Assembly: GCA_013180625.2 (NCBI GenBank)
Contig: SNVD02006942.1
Span: 930,001-994,000, forward strand
Length of the DNA: 64,000 nucleotides
Reading direction: 5' to 3'
Source of the DNA: Boswellia sacra
Lineage: Eukaryota; Streptophyta; Magnoliopsida; Sapindales; Burseraceae
Made by a program: the position numbers and the translations under genes. The notes beneath the pieces are model-generated. The model did not search any database. It saw nothing but the letters and a program-made list of their open reading frames with translations, and was not told where the DNA came from. Shown in pieces: positions 25,691-36,835 of this stretch. The number at the start of each line of letters is the position of its first letter. Within the stretch, counting starts at the first letter, position 1.

Positions 25691-27055
25691 TGTCAATGAA
25701 TCGGCTTTTTGATCGGAGAATTTAATTTCAGTCCCGGAAGCTAAACATGAAATCCATTCTTTAGTTAACAACTCTTAATTTTACTCTAGAATTACTCAAA
25801 TTGTTGTTTTCTATTTCTATTTTTATTAGCTAAAAACAATGAAACATTCATTTTATGCTTCTTTATTTTTGTTTTTTTAATTAAAAAAAAGGTGCCAACT
25901 GATATTGAGCATTTATTAATATTTGTCACTAATGATCGACTCCTTTTCGAATAAACAAGAGGCAAACTAGTATTAAAAAAAATAATAATAAACTCAAGCC
26001 CACTTTGCACAGAGTTGATCGTGACTGTTCCCACATTTTAATTCAAAAAAAGAGAAATTAAATAAAGGAAGCTATATAATTGAATTGGTAGTGAGAAAAA
26101 ATATAGTGCAAACTGAGGATCAAGATTCAAATTCTGTTTAAGATTGCCGAGTGTTTAGCTAATTTAGATATTTAAAATCTGATTTTTAAATACAATTACT
26201 TAAATTTACATAATTTGTAACAAAATAATTACTAAAATCTAAGTTAATTTAAAATTATAATATTAAAAATGATTAAATCACTTTATATATAAAATTATAA
26301 GATTAAAATAATAAAAATAAAATAAATAAATATTTATTAATTTATTGTTAAAATAATAAAAAGAAATTAAACAATTAAAAATAAAATACAATTGAGTTTT
26401 TTAATGACATAACACATCTGAGCTTCAAAATTTTAATCATCTGGTCCTATTGATTGGAGGGATAAATGTTAGTGATATCAATGGATATAAATAGAATGTT
26501 TGTGACGATCATGATTATGGGGGTTATAGTGTCGATGCATTATATCTCCTATTCATGACGAAGATAACAATATTTTTTGTTACAACTTTTTATTCTTTAA
26601 AAATATTTTTAACTATAATTGTTTATAAAATTGATCAACTTTATAATTAGTTAATTTTCATATTTGAGCATTTTTTTTATTTATATTATTTTAGATTAAC
26701 AATTTTGATATTCTAATCTATGTAAAAATTAGTTTTACAAAACAAAATTTTCAAAAACTACCTTTACCTACTTTTTGAATTTAATACAAAAAAAAAAAAT
26801 TTACGAGCAGCAATTTTCAAAGAATTAGTTTTGAAAAAGTTTCTCAAATACCGAAAATACTACAGCTTTTTTGAGAATTAACTTTAGCTTTCCGATAGCA
26901 ATCCCGAATGCCCTCTCAAATTGTGCCATGTATTGATGTTACCTTTTGATAGTCGAATGAACGGTTGTGCAAAAAAGGAAAAAGCTATGTAACTAGATGA
27001 GGCTAGATATGCAATGCCCTGGGACCCCATTCCTCCACGCCGCAGTCCCGTTGCG
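25691..27055. other. intergenic, nothing recognised
   Basis: The first 100 bases upstream of the spliced gene may hold its promoter and 5' UTR, with no obvious TATA box. The rest is AT-rich. A less AT-rich stretch (about 26885-27060), next to the MULE-like element, has an open minus-strand frame with no known match. Confidence 0.4.
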
Positions 27056-27852
27056 ATTCTTGTCGGGGAACCCTGGAGGCCCCCCAGTTTTGATGAAATG
27101 CCCCTTACCTCCCAGTTTTTATTTAGTAACATTTGAACCCCCAATTTTCGTCAACCGTTAAAAAATCTGTTAGTGGATGTGAAATCTTTAGTAAAAAGTC
27201 ATATTTACTCTCATTTGAATTTTAAAATAATCATATAATATTTAATAATGGATTTGAAGTAAAATATCAATAAATAATAATAAAATTAAAAACAAAAATA
27301 TCATCAAATATATATATTGAAAGTAAATGCATGAATTGACACTCTTGTCTTTTATATTTTTCTCTCACCTTTCCTCTTTCTTTCCTAGTTTTTCTTGTCA
27401 TCCAAACACGAAAATTTTCTCAAATCTCGACCATGACCTCCAACCCTATTTATCTCGCCTAACAAATAGCCAAATTTAACAAAAATCAATCCAATATATA
27501 AATTAAAAAAAAAACCATGAAATCCCAAATCCATTTACTCTCCATCTTTATCTCTTTGAACTTAGAGACGGCGGAAGAGGAAGTGGGAAGCCGGCTCGTG
27601 TGCCAATTTTGCTTTAGGTTAGGTTTAGGAATGCTTTAATTTTGTTTTTGATAAATGTTTGATGATTTATTAAATTATCAAAAATTATTATTTTATTATA
27701 TCGGTAAAGTTAAATGTCAACAATGCCCTCAGACTACTAATTGATTTAAACGGCAGTTCCAAATCGGGGGTTTCTATGTTGTTAATTGAAAACTGGGAGG
27801 TAAAGGTGTTTTCGCCAAAACTAGGGGTTCTGCAGAAATTCCCATTCTTAGT
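27056..27852. mobile_element. MULE-like non-autonomous element with long TIRs
   Basis: The left end (27065 onward, GGGGAACCCTGGAGG..., containing TTACCTCCCAGTTTTT) is the imperfect inverse of the right end (about 27745-27843, containing AAAACTGGGAGGTAAA and ending AAATTCCC). The inverted repeats extend about 95 bp. The flanks ATTCTTGTC (27056-27064) and ATTCTTAGT (27844-27852) look like a decayed 9-bp target duplication, as Mutator-like elements make. The length is 779 bp. The middle is AT-rich with no transposase. Confidence 0.75.
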
Positions 27853-28406
27853 GAGATTGCTCAATTCTTGGCTTTTGATCTTTAATAACTAGGGGAGACG
27901 GACAAACTTTAAGAATCGTTATCATAAGTGGAAAAGTCGAGCAATAATAAAGAGAATAAAAACGTGAGGACCTTAAATGAACACCAAGTTGAGAAGAGTT
28001 TATGTGACCAAGATTCAGACACATCTATCAGTACCAGATTTCCCTAAATATCTAAACCAAAAATCTTTTTCAGAAAGCAGCTGAAGCTAGCTAGCTTTCC
28101 AACGTCAACTTAATTTTCCAAATGCGTAGATTACGATACATGTGGTTGCTTTGCTCTTGGGCGTCCAAGTCGAAGTTGAAGTTGAATATTATTTTTTCCG
28201 GCAAATCTTTTGAGTGCACACAAATAGCAGTGGCCTAAGCAGGCTGCTACTCGCCTCCCAGTGGCTAAATTTTGCGGCCCCATTTGCTGTTAAAAACTTG
28301 AATTAGCTTCCAGCCACCCATTTCTCCTTGAAATGACGTCTTACAGAGAGGTCATATGATGATCACAAATAGAAGGCTACAAAATGGGTTGTATTTTTTT
28401 GTTTCA
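27853..28406. other. intergenic spacer between two DNA elements
   Basis: Nothing recognised apart from ordinary AT-rich sequence. The stretch around 28230-28290 is less AT-rich, with no open frame of note. Confidence 0.4.
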
Positions 28407-29150
28407 TATGGGTGATAATAGGTCATATTTGTATCGTGTTAAATTATAATATAATTAAGATTGACCCAATATAAATACGATTCGTTTATTATTCTTATCA
28501 TTAAGACTCAACACGAATACGAACACGACACGATTATTAAATGGATAAAACGATACGACACGCTAACGCGAATAATAAACGATCGTGCTCGACACGAACA
28601 CAACATGTCTAACACAGTTTAGACACATTTATATGATTGACACGACCCGATTAACACGACCTGATTAACACGATTATGACCTGTTAACACGATTATGACA
28701 CGTTACAGAATTAGGTTTCCAATTTTTGTTAAATAACAAAAATATCCTAGGTTTTAAAATTTATTACGTTTTAAAATTCTATTTTTATTTTAAAATTTGA
28801 ATACATGTAGGGACTAAAATGTCTAACACTATAATTTTAAGCTTAGTATTTTTGAATTTAATATTATTTTGTAATCGTGTCAATATTCGTATTAATATGT
28901 TATCATATCAATTGTGTATAATATGTATTCGATGTTATTCGTATTACTCATATCATAAACGTGTTTGTGTCATAATCGTATCGTGTCATAATCGTATTCG
29001 CGTGTTAAAGACTCTCAACTCGGACACGACACGATTATTAAATAGATTGACATCTCTGACGCGAACATAAATATACCAAAACCTAAACCTATTTGAACCC
29101 GTATCATATCAAATCATATTTACGTGTCACGTCAAAAATTGCTACCCTTA
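28407..29150. mobile_element. hAT-like element rich in CGTGTT/ACACGA repeats
   Basis: The ends TATGGGTGATAAT (28407) and ATTGCTACCCTTA (ending 29150) are imperfect inverses. Subterminal regions are packed with ACACGA, AACACGATTATGAC and GACACGACAC words in both orientations, typical of one class of plant hAT MITEs that begin with GGGTGNCAAT-like ends (from memory). The flanking octamers TTGTTTCA and CATTTTCA share 5 of 8 bases, so the target duplication is at best decayed. An 83-codon frame inside is a by-product. Confidence 0.6.
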
Positions 29151-30656
29151 CATTTTCAGTACAATATTGTTAATCTATATCTTACTTTTATTCAATTCAG
29201 CACGAGCATACGGGCCCCTCTTACTATTTTATACAGCAAGCGTCCTACCGAATTTAATAGGCAAGTTACTTGGATTCATAATATTTATTTTGATAATTAT
29301 ATTTTAAAATCATAATATGTTCATATATGAAGTTATTATTGATTACAATTAAAGTAGTATATATATATATATTTGATAATTAGGTTTTCAATGGAGTAAT
29401 TTTTTAATTTTAAAAAAACTTTAAATTATAATTGGATATTTACTTATGAATTTAATATTTTCATTTTAAAAATTTTATATTAAAATTAAAATGAAAGATA
29501 TTTACATGTTGTTAAAGGAGAATGAATCAATAATAGACAATGTATTAGATGGCGTGTCTTGTAGCTGAGTGTCAGAGGACCAAGCTTAATATTATTATTT
29601 GGTCTTACTTTGATAGCTTAAGCTTTTAGTTAATTAGTTTCTTGACAATTAAAATATCTTAAAAACCGAATAGATGAAACAATGGGGAATGAAAAAAATA
29701 AATTTTTACTACCATACTGTTAAAATAAGAGTAGTTTTAACTTGTGGTCTAATGATATATATAAAACCTTTAAAGGTGTAAATTCTTTTAAAATTTGTGT
29801 GTTTAATAATTGTTAGACAATCTTTAAAATAATTTATAAATTTTAAGAGAATTTAAATAATTTTTAAGAGTTTAAATGCATTTATATCTTATTCACATAA
29901 TTTTTTTTCCTTTCCAAAACAAAAACGGCTAAAAACTTCTTCAAATGCATCTTGCAACAATAATTTTGAGATAACATTGTATGTCGGTTATTCAATGACA
30001 ATGATTACCACCAAATCTTCTTAATAACCAATGGTTTCAACTGCTCATGCTCTTAGGACAGAATAGTATATTCTTCATGTTGAGTTCGAATCAACGACTA
30101 GCATTAAATCTTCTTCATGTTAACTGTTTGTGCTCAAGAGATCAAACGATAGTCCAACAAGCCGTTTAGGAACATAAGAATATTCTCTAAATTTATTAGT
30201 CGTTGATAAAAACACTTCAAAATTAATTTTATAGAAAAAGGACTAAAAGAAAACAGCAAAGCAAGTCCAACTAATTTTTAACAAATTAGTAAAAAAGAAA
30301 TTGCGAAAATAAGCAAAAGAAAGGGGTTAGTTTTTAAAATTTAGCCGATAAATTATTTTCTTTGATTGGTTAGCTAAATTTATTTGATCTTCCTAAATAA
30401 TAAGAAAATTATAATGATTAATATATATATATTGTTTTTCGAAAAAGGAAAGTGGGTGGCGCTGGCCCTGCTGAGGTGGTTCTCCACATATTCAGGGGAA
30501 ACAGTGTCGCAGTCCAGGGGCGAGTGGCGGGAATGGCGTAGAGGTCGGAGGACCCACTGACAGGCTAGCTTCTAGTTTTAGTTTCTCGTGTAAGCAGGTG
30601 GCAGAGAATAAGACATATATCTGTACAACAAGGATAATCACACATGCGTATCTAAG
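29151..30656. other. intergenic, nothing recognised
   Basis: AT-rich sequence. A less AT-rich patch at about 30450-30600 has no open frame longer than 60 codons. No repeat pair was found within the window. Confidence 0.4.
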
Positions 30657-30832
30657 AGGTATATTCTTTTTTAAATTTAATATTTTTATTTTTAATTAAA
30701 TTTTAGAATATGTGATTGATTTTAAATTATTTTAAATTTTAAAAATAATATGTAATTGAAATTGAATAAAAATTATATTAAAAAATATGCATCACAGAAA
30801 ACAGGATTTAAAAACAAGAAAAAATAGAGCCT
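30657..30832 (+). mobile_element. 178-bp MITE family, degenerate copy 3
   Basis: It aligns along its whole length with the copies at 20861 and 57427: TTTTTAATTAAATTTTAGAA, ATATGTGATTGATTTTAAAT, then ATGCATCACAGAAAACAGGA, ending AGAGCCT. Many substitutions make it an older copy. Confidence 0.6.
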
Positions 30833-31219
30833 AAAATTTTAATTTGATCATAAAAAAATAATGATTATCCATTTTTATTAATTATATTCTTAATATTATC
30901 TTTACTCATTATTTTTAATCTTCAAATTATTATTTTTAAGAAAATAATTCATAAAAAAAGAACCAATTTAAGGATTTGATTGATAAAATATACGTGACCT
31001 TCTCTAACCATTAAATCAAAATTTGAGGGTGTATTTGATATTTTCCGATAAATTATCTAATCAAAACTTTAATTATTTAAAAAGTATTCAGATTTAACAC
31101 CACTTCGTTTTATCCAAAGTGCAAAACCTTTTATTCCAAGCATGCCCACGCGGCTACCCAGTGGCCTGTCAGACGACTTCCTCCACATGGCAATTCCTTA
31201 TTAGAGGGGACATCAAACC

Positions 31220-31248
31220 CACGTGCCCAGTCGTGTTTCCATCACGTG
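31220..31248. promoter_or_regulatory. two G-boxes upstream of MIR530
   Basis: CACGTG occurs at 31220-31225 (CCCACGTGCC) and 31243-31248 (ATCACGTGGG), 18 bases apart and about 225-250 bp upstream of the TATA-like box of MIR530. G-boxes are bound by bHLH factors of the PIF type and by bZIP factors. In rice a PIF-like factor is reported to activate MIR530 through G-boxes (from memory). Confidence 0.6.
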
Positions 31249-31467
31249 GGCAGAGACCACATATTGTTTTATTATATCTAGGGCGACAGAAACAGAAGTA
31301 AATACCAATATAGCATCCATGTACACTCATTAAAAGCTTTAGCTGCATCAATGTGTGTTTCTTTAATGGAGAGATTTCTTGTCAACTCAATTCAAATCCT
31401 TATCCACTCTTTGATTTTTCTTCCTTGTTTTGACATGTGATAATACATTTCTTCACAATCTCTCCTC

Positions 31468-31476
31468 TTTAAATAG
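31468..31476 (+). promoter_or_regulatory. TATA-like box of MIR530
   Basis: TTTAAATAG within a pyrimidine-rich context, followed by a CT-rich stretch (about 31480-31490). Transcription would start near 31500, just upstream of the hairpin. Confidence 0.5.
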
Positions 31477-31533
31477 CCCTTCCCTCTCCCTTGTACAAAT
31501 CCGGGTCGACGTTTAGCAGCGGCATTTGCTAAG

Positions 31534-31712
31534 ATGAAGCCGAAGCCTTCATCTGCATTTGCACCTGCACCTTTTTGTGTCGTCTTCTTCGTTAACTTCA
31601 AATCATCAAAAGCTAATTACCCATTAGCAAAACTGAAGTTTGAGAATACGACATCAGCTTGCAAAAAAGGTGCAGGTGCTGATGCAGGTGAATGCGATTT
31701 TGGCTTTAATTT
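31534..31712 (+). ncRNA. MIR530: MIR530 precursor hairpin
   Basis: The 5' arm carries TGCATTTGCACCTGCACCTT at 31554-31573, which I recognise as mature miR530. The 3' arm at 31667-31686 is complementary with two adjacent mismatches. With 2-base 3' overhangs the star would be 31669-31688. Pairing continues outward (AAGCC near 31537 with GGCTT near 31702) and inward (TTTTT with AAAAA), leaving a loop of about 90 bases. miR530 is a plant microRNA loaded into AGO1 that acts on mRNAs by cleavage; reported targets include zinc-knuckle and Plus3-domain transcripts (from memory). Open frames on both strands (31392-31601 and 31534-31794) are by-products of the hairpin and should not be taken as proteins. 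Confidence 0.93.
31554..31573 (+). ncRNA. miR530: mature miR530 (5p)
   Basis: A 20-mer on the 5' arm, starting with U as AGO1-loaded microRNAs do. Its sequence equals the miR530 form I remember from poplar and other eudicots. The duplex with the opposite arm has only two mismatches. Confidence 0.9.
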
Positions 31713-33010
31713 GTTCACTTTCCCTTGTGTTTTTATATTATTATGTTCTGAGCTGACGATCTACCAGTTTCCACTGCATTCTTATTGTATATAAATGGCC
31801 AATCAACAGACCCACGTCCCTGACCCCGGTCGTTTTGTTAGTTGAACTCTCGAGCTTTCTAGCACGTTATTTATATATGCTTCTGGTTTGTGTTCAACTT
31901 ATGTAATATTAACACATGTTTACAAATTTCAGAACACCGAACAATTTGTTTCTAGCTTTTTGTGATGATGAAGGGTTTTCAAGAGTTGATTACTTGGACC
32001 AAAGATGCATGGATTATCATCAAAATTCAAGCTAAAGGAAGTAAATAGGGCTTGATCTCGAGGTAACAGATCGACGTACTTCTCTTTCTATTTCACACAC
32101 GAACACTTCGCAAGTAGCTAATTCTGAAAAAAAAGATCTCGAGGTTTCAGTCACCGAAATTGAATGTATGTGACCCCATTGTTTTAGAAATTACAATTGA
32201 GTAGTTGTTAACATCATATATCGGATTATTCTTTCCAAAAGCTAGCTATTTGTCTGATTATGCATATAAAGTCTCAGAATGAATAAAAAAACGGGTATAG
32301 AGTAGTTACGAATTGCTATAGTTGTTACTGAGTTTTTTTTTTTTAAATCATTAGGAAGTGCAAAATGTTGATTTTATTTGCAAAAATGTGGATCGATGTT
32401 GCTTCCATGCGCATAGGCTAGAGAACCCTAGGAGAACCTCATGAATACTTTGGCAAGCTCAATATCAGAAGCATGGATCGGCTTGACTCTAAGCTGTTCC
32501 CATCCTGGGAAAATCAAATCTCTTTCTTCATCTTGATGGGTAGAAAATTTGCTCTTTGGTTTTCTGAATTTTCGTAAACCCCATCAAAAGGACAAGCTTT
32601 GCCAATTGTAATGATTATGTCCACTGACTGTGCCAGATTGAAATTTACTTTGAATTAGATAATTACTTTAAATCGATTTGATTAGATTAGATCGTTGCTT
32701 TTGATGACAATTATTCAACCCCTAATTGAGTAGTTCAATTTAACATGTGAAAATTACTAAAATCTACGAAAATTGATGGTGATGGCTAGATTTGTTTAGA
32801 TATCTGAAGGGTCGAGCTGGCTAGATTGGATTGGATTCTTCCGATACATAGCTGTCTCCAATTTCTTTTTGCAATTCTTCACATAGATCGGATTGGATTG
32901 GCTAATCCTTTCGTGGCTATAGAGAATAGAAAACGGCCAATTACAATTCAGAAATCGTAGTATGCTTGACTGTACTTTATCTGTTATTGGTCGTAACTAT
33001 CTTCTCTACT
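31713..33010. other. intergenic / MIR530 3' flank
   Basis: The MIR530 primary transcript may extend into this stretch. No gene or repeat recognised; a poly-T run is at about 32332-32344. Confidence 0.4.
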
Positions 33011-33315
33011 GTATAATTACGGTACACCTGATATATCGATATTACACTTTTTTAAATTGGGTAAAACTTATAAATATATGCTACACTTTTATATATTCAT
33101 TTACAATTTTTATAAACTCATTTACAATTTTTACACACTCATTTAAAAAAAAATTGTAACTAAGTATATAAAAGTTGTATTTACAATTTTTACATATTGA
33201 TTCATAACTTTTACATATTTATTTATAATTTTTATTATTTTTACATATTGATTTATAACTTTTATACAAAATTAAAAATTAATGTATTGATACATCAACA
33301 GTACTATAGTATGAC
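33011..33315. mobile_element. AT-rich MITE, copy B
   Basis: It starts TACGGTACACCTGATATATC and ends with TATTGATACATCAACAGTAC, imperfect inverses of each other. The interior is a run of TTTACAATTTTTATA / TTTATAACTTTTACA units of about 18-20 bp. Same family as the copies at 7394 and 33627. Confidence 0.65.
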
Positions 33316-33626
33316 CCCTTCTCTACAGTCTTTTTTATGTCATTAAAAAAAGTGCTAATTTCCTTATACATTTTACTGATTCGTCAAAACGGAAAATCTT
33401 AATTATGAGATAGGATACCATGGTACTTATAACTCGTTTAGTTTGGATATAAACTGAGTTAAGTTGAGTTTAATATCAATCAGAAATCATCTCTCTATTT
33501 TTGTAAATTTCTTGAATAATGCGCAGGATAATCTCTATTCTAGAAAATATATAATAGGACCCGGCCAGGGAGGTACTGCCACCAGTGAACTGGAGAGAGA
33601 TCAACATAGAACAACATAAGTCTGAT

Positions 33627-33950
33627 TATGGTACACCTGATGTATCGGTATATCAATATTTTTTAATTTGTATAAAAATTATAAATAAATGTATAAAAGT
33701 TATAAATTAGTGTGTAAAAATTTTAAATATAAATTTTCTTTAATAATTATGTAAAAATTGTAAATGGGATTGTAAAGTTGTAAATGAGTATATAAAAATT
33801 GTAAATGAATATATAAAAATCGTATTTATAATTTTTACGTATTTATTTATAATTTTTATAAATTTATTTATAATTTTTACATATTTATTTATAATTTTTA
33901 TACAAATTTAAAATTTAAAGTACCCATATATCACTAATATTGTTGCGGAA
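33627..33950. mobile_element. AT-rich MITE, copy C
   Basis: It starts TATGGTACACCTGATGTATC, matching copy B closely (TACGGTACACCTGATATATC), and ends near CCCATATATCACTAATATTG. The interior is the same kind of AATTTTTAYATATTTATTTAT units. It lies about 310 bp from copy B in the same orientation. Confidence 0.65.
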
Positions 33951-34200
33951 CCCAGAACAACACCTTTGGATAGCCTGTAGGTACTGATCATCTATACTAA
34001 AAATATCCTTACAGGTAGGCTGATCGTCGTACCAATACATCGACTGGGTTGATTGGCTCTTCTTCTTAGGTTTTCGGTGCCCTAGGAGTGCGAAACAAAG
34101 TTTGAATCTGGAGGGCAACACATTGCCTTGGTTCACCTTCAACCCTTAGTTCGTACCAATCGCTGTGGAATCAGGAAGGGGAATCTGATCGAATATTGGG
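33945..34200 (-). pseudogene. coding-like fragment, no ATG, family unknown
   Basis: Read on the minus strand, two in-phase stretches separated by a single TAA (about 34146) give a protein-like sequence with a basic cluster HRKPKKKSQS and the words MYWYDDQPTC and AIQRCCSGFRNN. It is less AT-rich than its surroundings and abuts MITE copy C. It has no start codon and I recognise no family. It may be a broken exon or gene relic. Confidence 0.3.
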
Positions 34201-35117
34201 GTATCTATTTAGAAAAAAGAAAAAAAAAATATATATGTGTATATATATATATATATACACACACTCACTCATGTACATATATGTAAACATTACATGTTTG
34301 ACTTATATATCATGCTACCTTAGATTTTATATATATATGTATATAAACCAAATTATTATACTGTGCCGCATTGAATGCATCATGTAGCTCATATTTAGAC
34401 GTAATTATGTCAACAATCTTGAGAAATTTTCAAATATTCCTAATTTTTCTTCCTGTAACTTTGAAAATTGATTATGAGAAACCAAATCGTTATTTTGTTT
34501 AACAAGTAAGAGGATGCTAAGGGTGGATTTGATGGATCACTTTTCTTTTTCTCTGTAGAATTTAATGCAAATCATGACCTTAGGTTGAGTTGAGCGGCTG
34601 TTGAGTTTATGTGCATATGAAAGGGACATATCTACTTTAATTTTGGGAATATTATTTTTTGTGCCAAAATTTTTAATTCAAGTTTTATATCTCAAGTGAT
34701 ATGGAATTAGTTACTAATTGTTGAGTAAATAATACGATGATATAATGATAATTTTAAATTAATAACACATTATTTGGAATGTATGATTTGACGTAGAATT
34801 TTGAAATTTGTGACGAAACATTACTCTAATTTTAATGTAGTCTAAATTTATATACAATATAATGACTCTTTGATGGTCTCTGATTTTACTTCTACTGTGT
34901 TATCCATTTTCCTTTCTTTCTTTTTACATATAATTTATTCTTTTGTTGAGATTAGCGATTGGGGGTATTTAAAATTTGTTATTATAATTTGTTTCATTTC
35001 AAGTCGTTTGTTCTTATAATGCCATCATGGAGATGATGATTAAACTAAAATGATAATTTTATATGAGGACACATATCTTCGGACACAGAAAATTTAGGAC
35101 AACTCTTAAATATATAT
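34201..35117. other. intergenic, with TA/CA microsatellite
   Basis: An (AT)n/(AC)n run lies at about 34217-34270 and a further (TA)-rich run near 34330-34345. No gene recognised. Confidence 0.45.
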
Positions 35118-35877
35118 GTTATTATTAGGTGTGCAGCCAAAGTTCTACATTGATTATATATAACGAGGATCATAGTTATACAAGTATGGACAAAATTTTC
35201 ATTGGTATGAAGTATTTTGGGTAGAATCCAAAAGCAAATCTATGAGGACTTAGACCCAAAGTAGATAATATCATATCAATGTGAAGTTTTGGAGGTCTAT
35301 AGTCCTAAAAAGTGGTATCAGAGTCATGCCCCAGTCTTAGCCATGTGGAGGAGAATTCTCGTATTACCAAACAAAGGCAGTGTGCTCCTGATGCAAATGG
35401 ATGGATGATCGTTTGAGGAGAGGCCTAGATAATGCAAAAAAAGATGCAGAAAGGACGCAGAGGTCTAGACAATGCAAAAAAAGATGCGGATGCAAAATAG
35501 TGTGTGGTACTTTGTTTGAGAGGAGGATTTATTAGGTGCAAAATAGGGGGGGCCTAGATAATGTAGAAAAAGATGCGGAGGCCTAGACAATGTAGAAAAA
35601 GATGCAGAAAAGTGTGTGGTACTTTGTTTTGAGGGGAGGATTTGTTAGGTGAAGAAATAGTGTGTGATACTTTGTTTGTTTGAGGGAAGGATTTATTAGA
35701 TGTGCAATCAAAGTCCCACATTGATTACATATGGGGAGGATCATGGGTATATAAGTATAGCAAAATCTCCATTGGTATGAGACCTTTTGGATAGAATTCA
35801 AGTAAATCGATAAGGGTTTAGGTCTAAAGTGGATAATATCATACCAATGTAGAGTTTTGGAGGTCCATAGTCTTAAC
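35118..35877 (+). mobile_element. TRIM (terminal-repeat retrotransposon in miniature)
   Basis: Two direct repeats of about 180-190 bp (5' LTR about 35118-35309, 3' LTR about 35693-35877) both run from TTATTAG(A/G)TGTGCA through CAAAGT...ACATTGATTA to GTTTTGGAGGTC and a TAGTC(C/T)TAA end. Directly after the 5' LTR comes TGGTATCAGAG (35313), a primer site matching the 3' end of initiator tRNA-Met. A purine tract (GAGGGAAGGATTTATTAG) precedes the 3' LTR. The interior is only about 380 bp and has no gag or pol, so the element would depend on proteins supplied by others. The purine tract with LTR start is present three times (about 35521, 35630, 35681) within duplicated units. Confidence 0.85.
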
Positions 35878-36445
35878 GAGTTATACTCCATTTAGCTAAG
35901 CTAATTAAATTAACGACCTTTGTTATCTTGGGCCTAAATGAAGCCAAGGGATCCACTTTTGATAGAGAACTTCTTTAATTATGGCCATTTGAATGGATAG
36001 ATAAGAGGATGTCATCTTCTCAAAATTAAGTATATTGTGATATTTGTTGGAAAAGTTCCAAGTTGGTGTGGATAAAAAATATCAAAATAAAGTTGGTAAT
36101 ACAACTAATTTATGAATTGATATTATATATATAAATATATATGTGTAATATCTCCACCAATAAATATGGTTGGTGATTTAAAAAAAAATATCTATATAAT
36201 AGTGTTATAAACAAATAATGTTATTCTTATAAATTTTTTTTGTACAGATTTATAATATAAATTGATGTGATATGATATAAATTTGAGGACTAAATTTCAA
36301 ATTTAATAATATTAGTCAAGATTGGGGATGTGGTAATAATTTAATATTGGTACATGAGTTTACATAGGTGAATTTGGATGAATAATTTGTAAATGTAGCA
36401 CTACTTCGATGAATACTTATTTTCTATAATGTAATAAAGATGAGG
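35878..36445. other. intergenic spacer, nothing recognised
   Basis: AT-rich DNA between the TRIM and the next MITE, without a gene or repeat partner in this window. Confidence 0.4.
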
Positions 36446-36721
36446 CAGGGATGTAGCTAGAAATTTAATTTAGGAAGGACAAGTTCAATCAATGGTAAAG
36501 TTTAAAACTCTTCACAAAAATAAGTACTAAAATAGTACGTTCATAAGCCTTTAGACATTTAAGGATATTTTGTAGAATTATAAACATAAAAGGTGTTTTA
36601 GCTGAAAGTTTTTAACATTTAGGATTTTCCATTAAAATCATAAAGATACAGGGGTATTTTTTCTGTTATCTATTATTTTCTTTTTCGAATTTGCTCCTAG
36701 GCCTAAGGTAGCTCCATCTCG
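36446..36721. mobile_element. hAT-like MITE, relative of the element at 57.4-58.0 kb
   Basis: It starts CAGGGATGTAGCTAGAAATT and ends CTAAGGTAGCTCCATCTC, imperfect inverses. Both ends match those of the element at 57355-58006 in reverse orientation (GATGGAGCTAC and CTGGCTACGTCC). The interior AATTC/CATAAA-rich sequence also matches. It is 276 bp with no coding capacity. Confidence 0.65.
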
Positions 36722-36835
36722 GAGATAGGGTATCATGGGGAACTAAAGACTTCTCAAATATCAAATTTAATAAGAGCTATCCTTTGGTATTATGGACTTC
36801 GTCAAATATGAGTACGATGGATAGTTCTATAATTT

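Noticed and set aside
26884..27144. 86-codon minus-strand frame
   Set aside because: It runs across the left TIR of the MULE-like element and starts within it, so it cannot be a natural gene as read.
31392..31601. 69-codon minus-strand frame over MIR530
   Set aside because: It reads the antisense of the hairpin and its leader; the microRNA explains the sequence.
35583..35891. 102-codon minus-strand frame
   Set aside because: It lies wholly in the TRIM interior and 3' LTR and mirrors their internal repeats.
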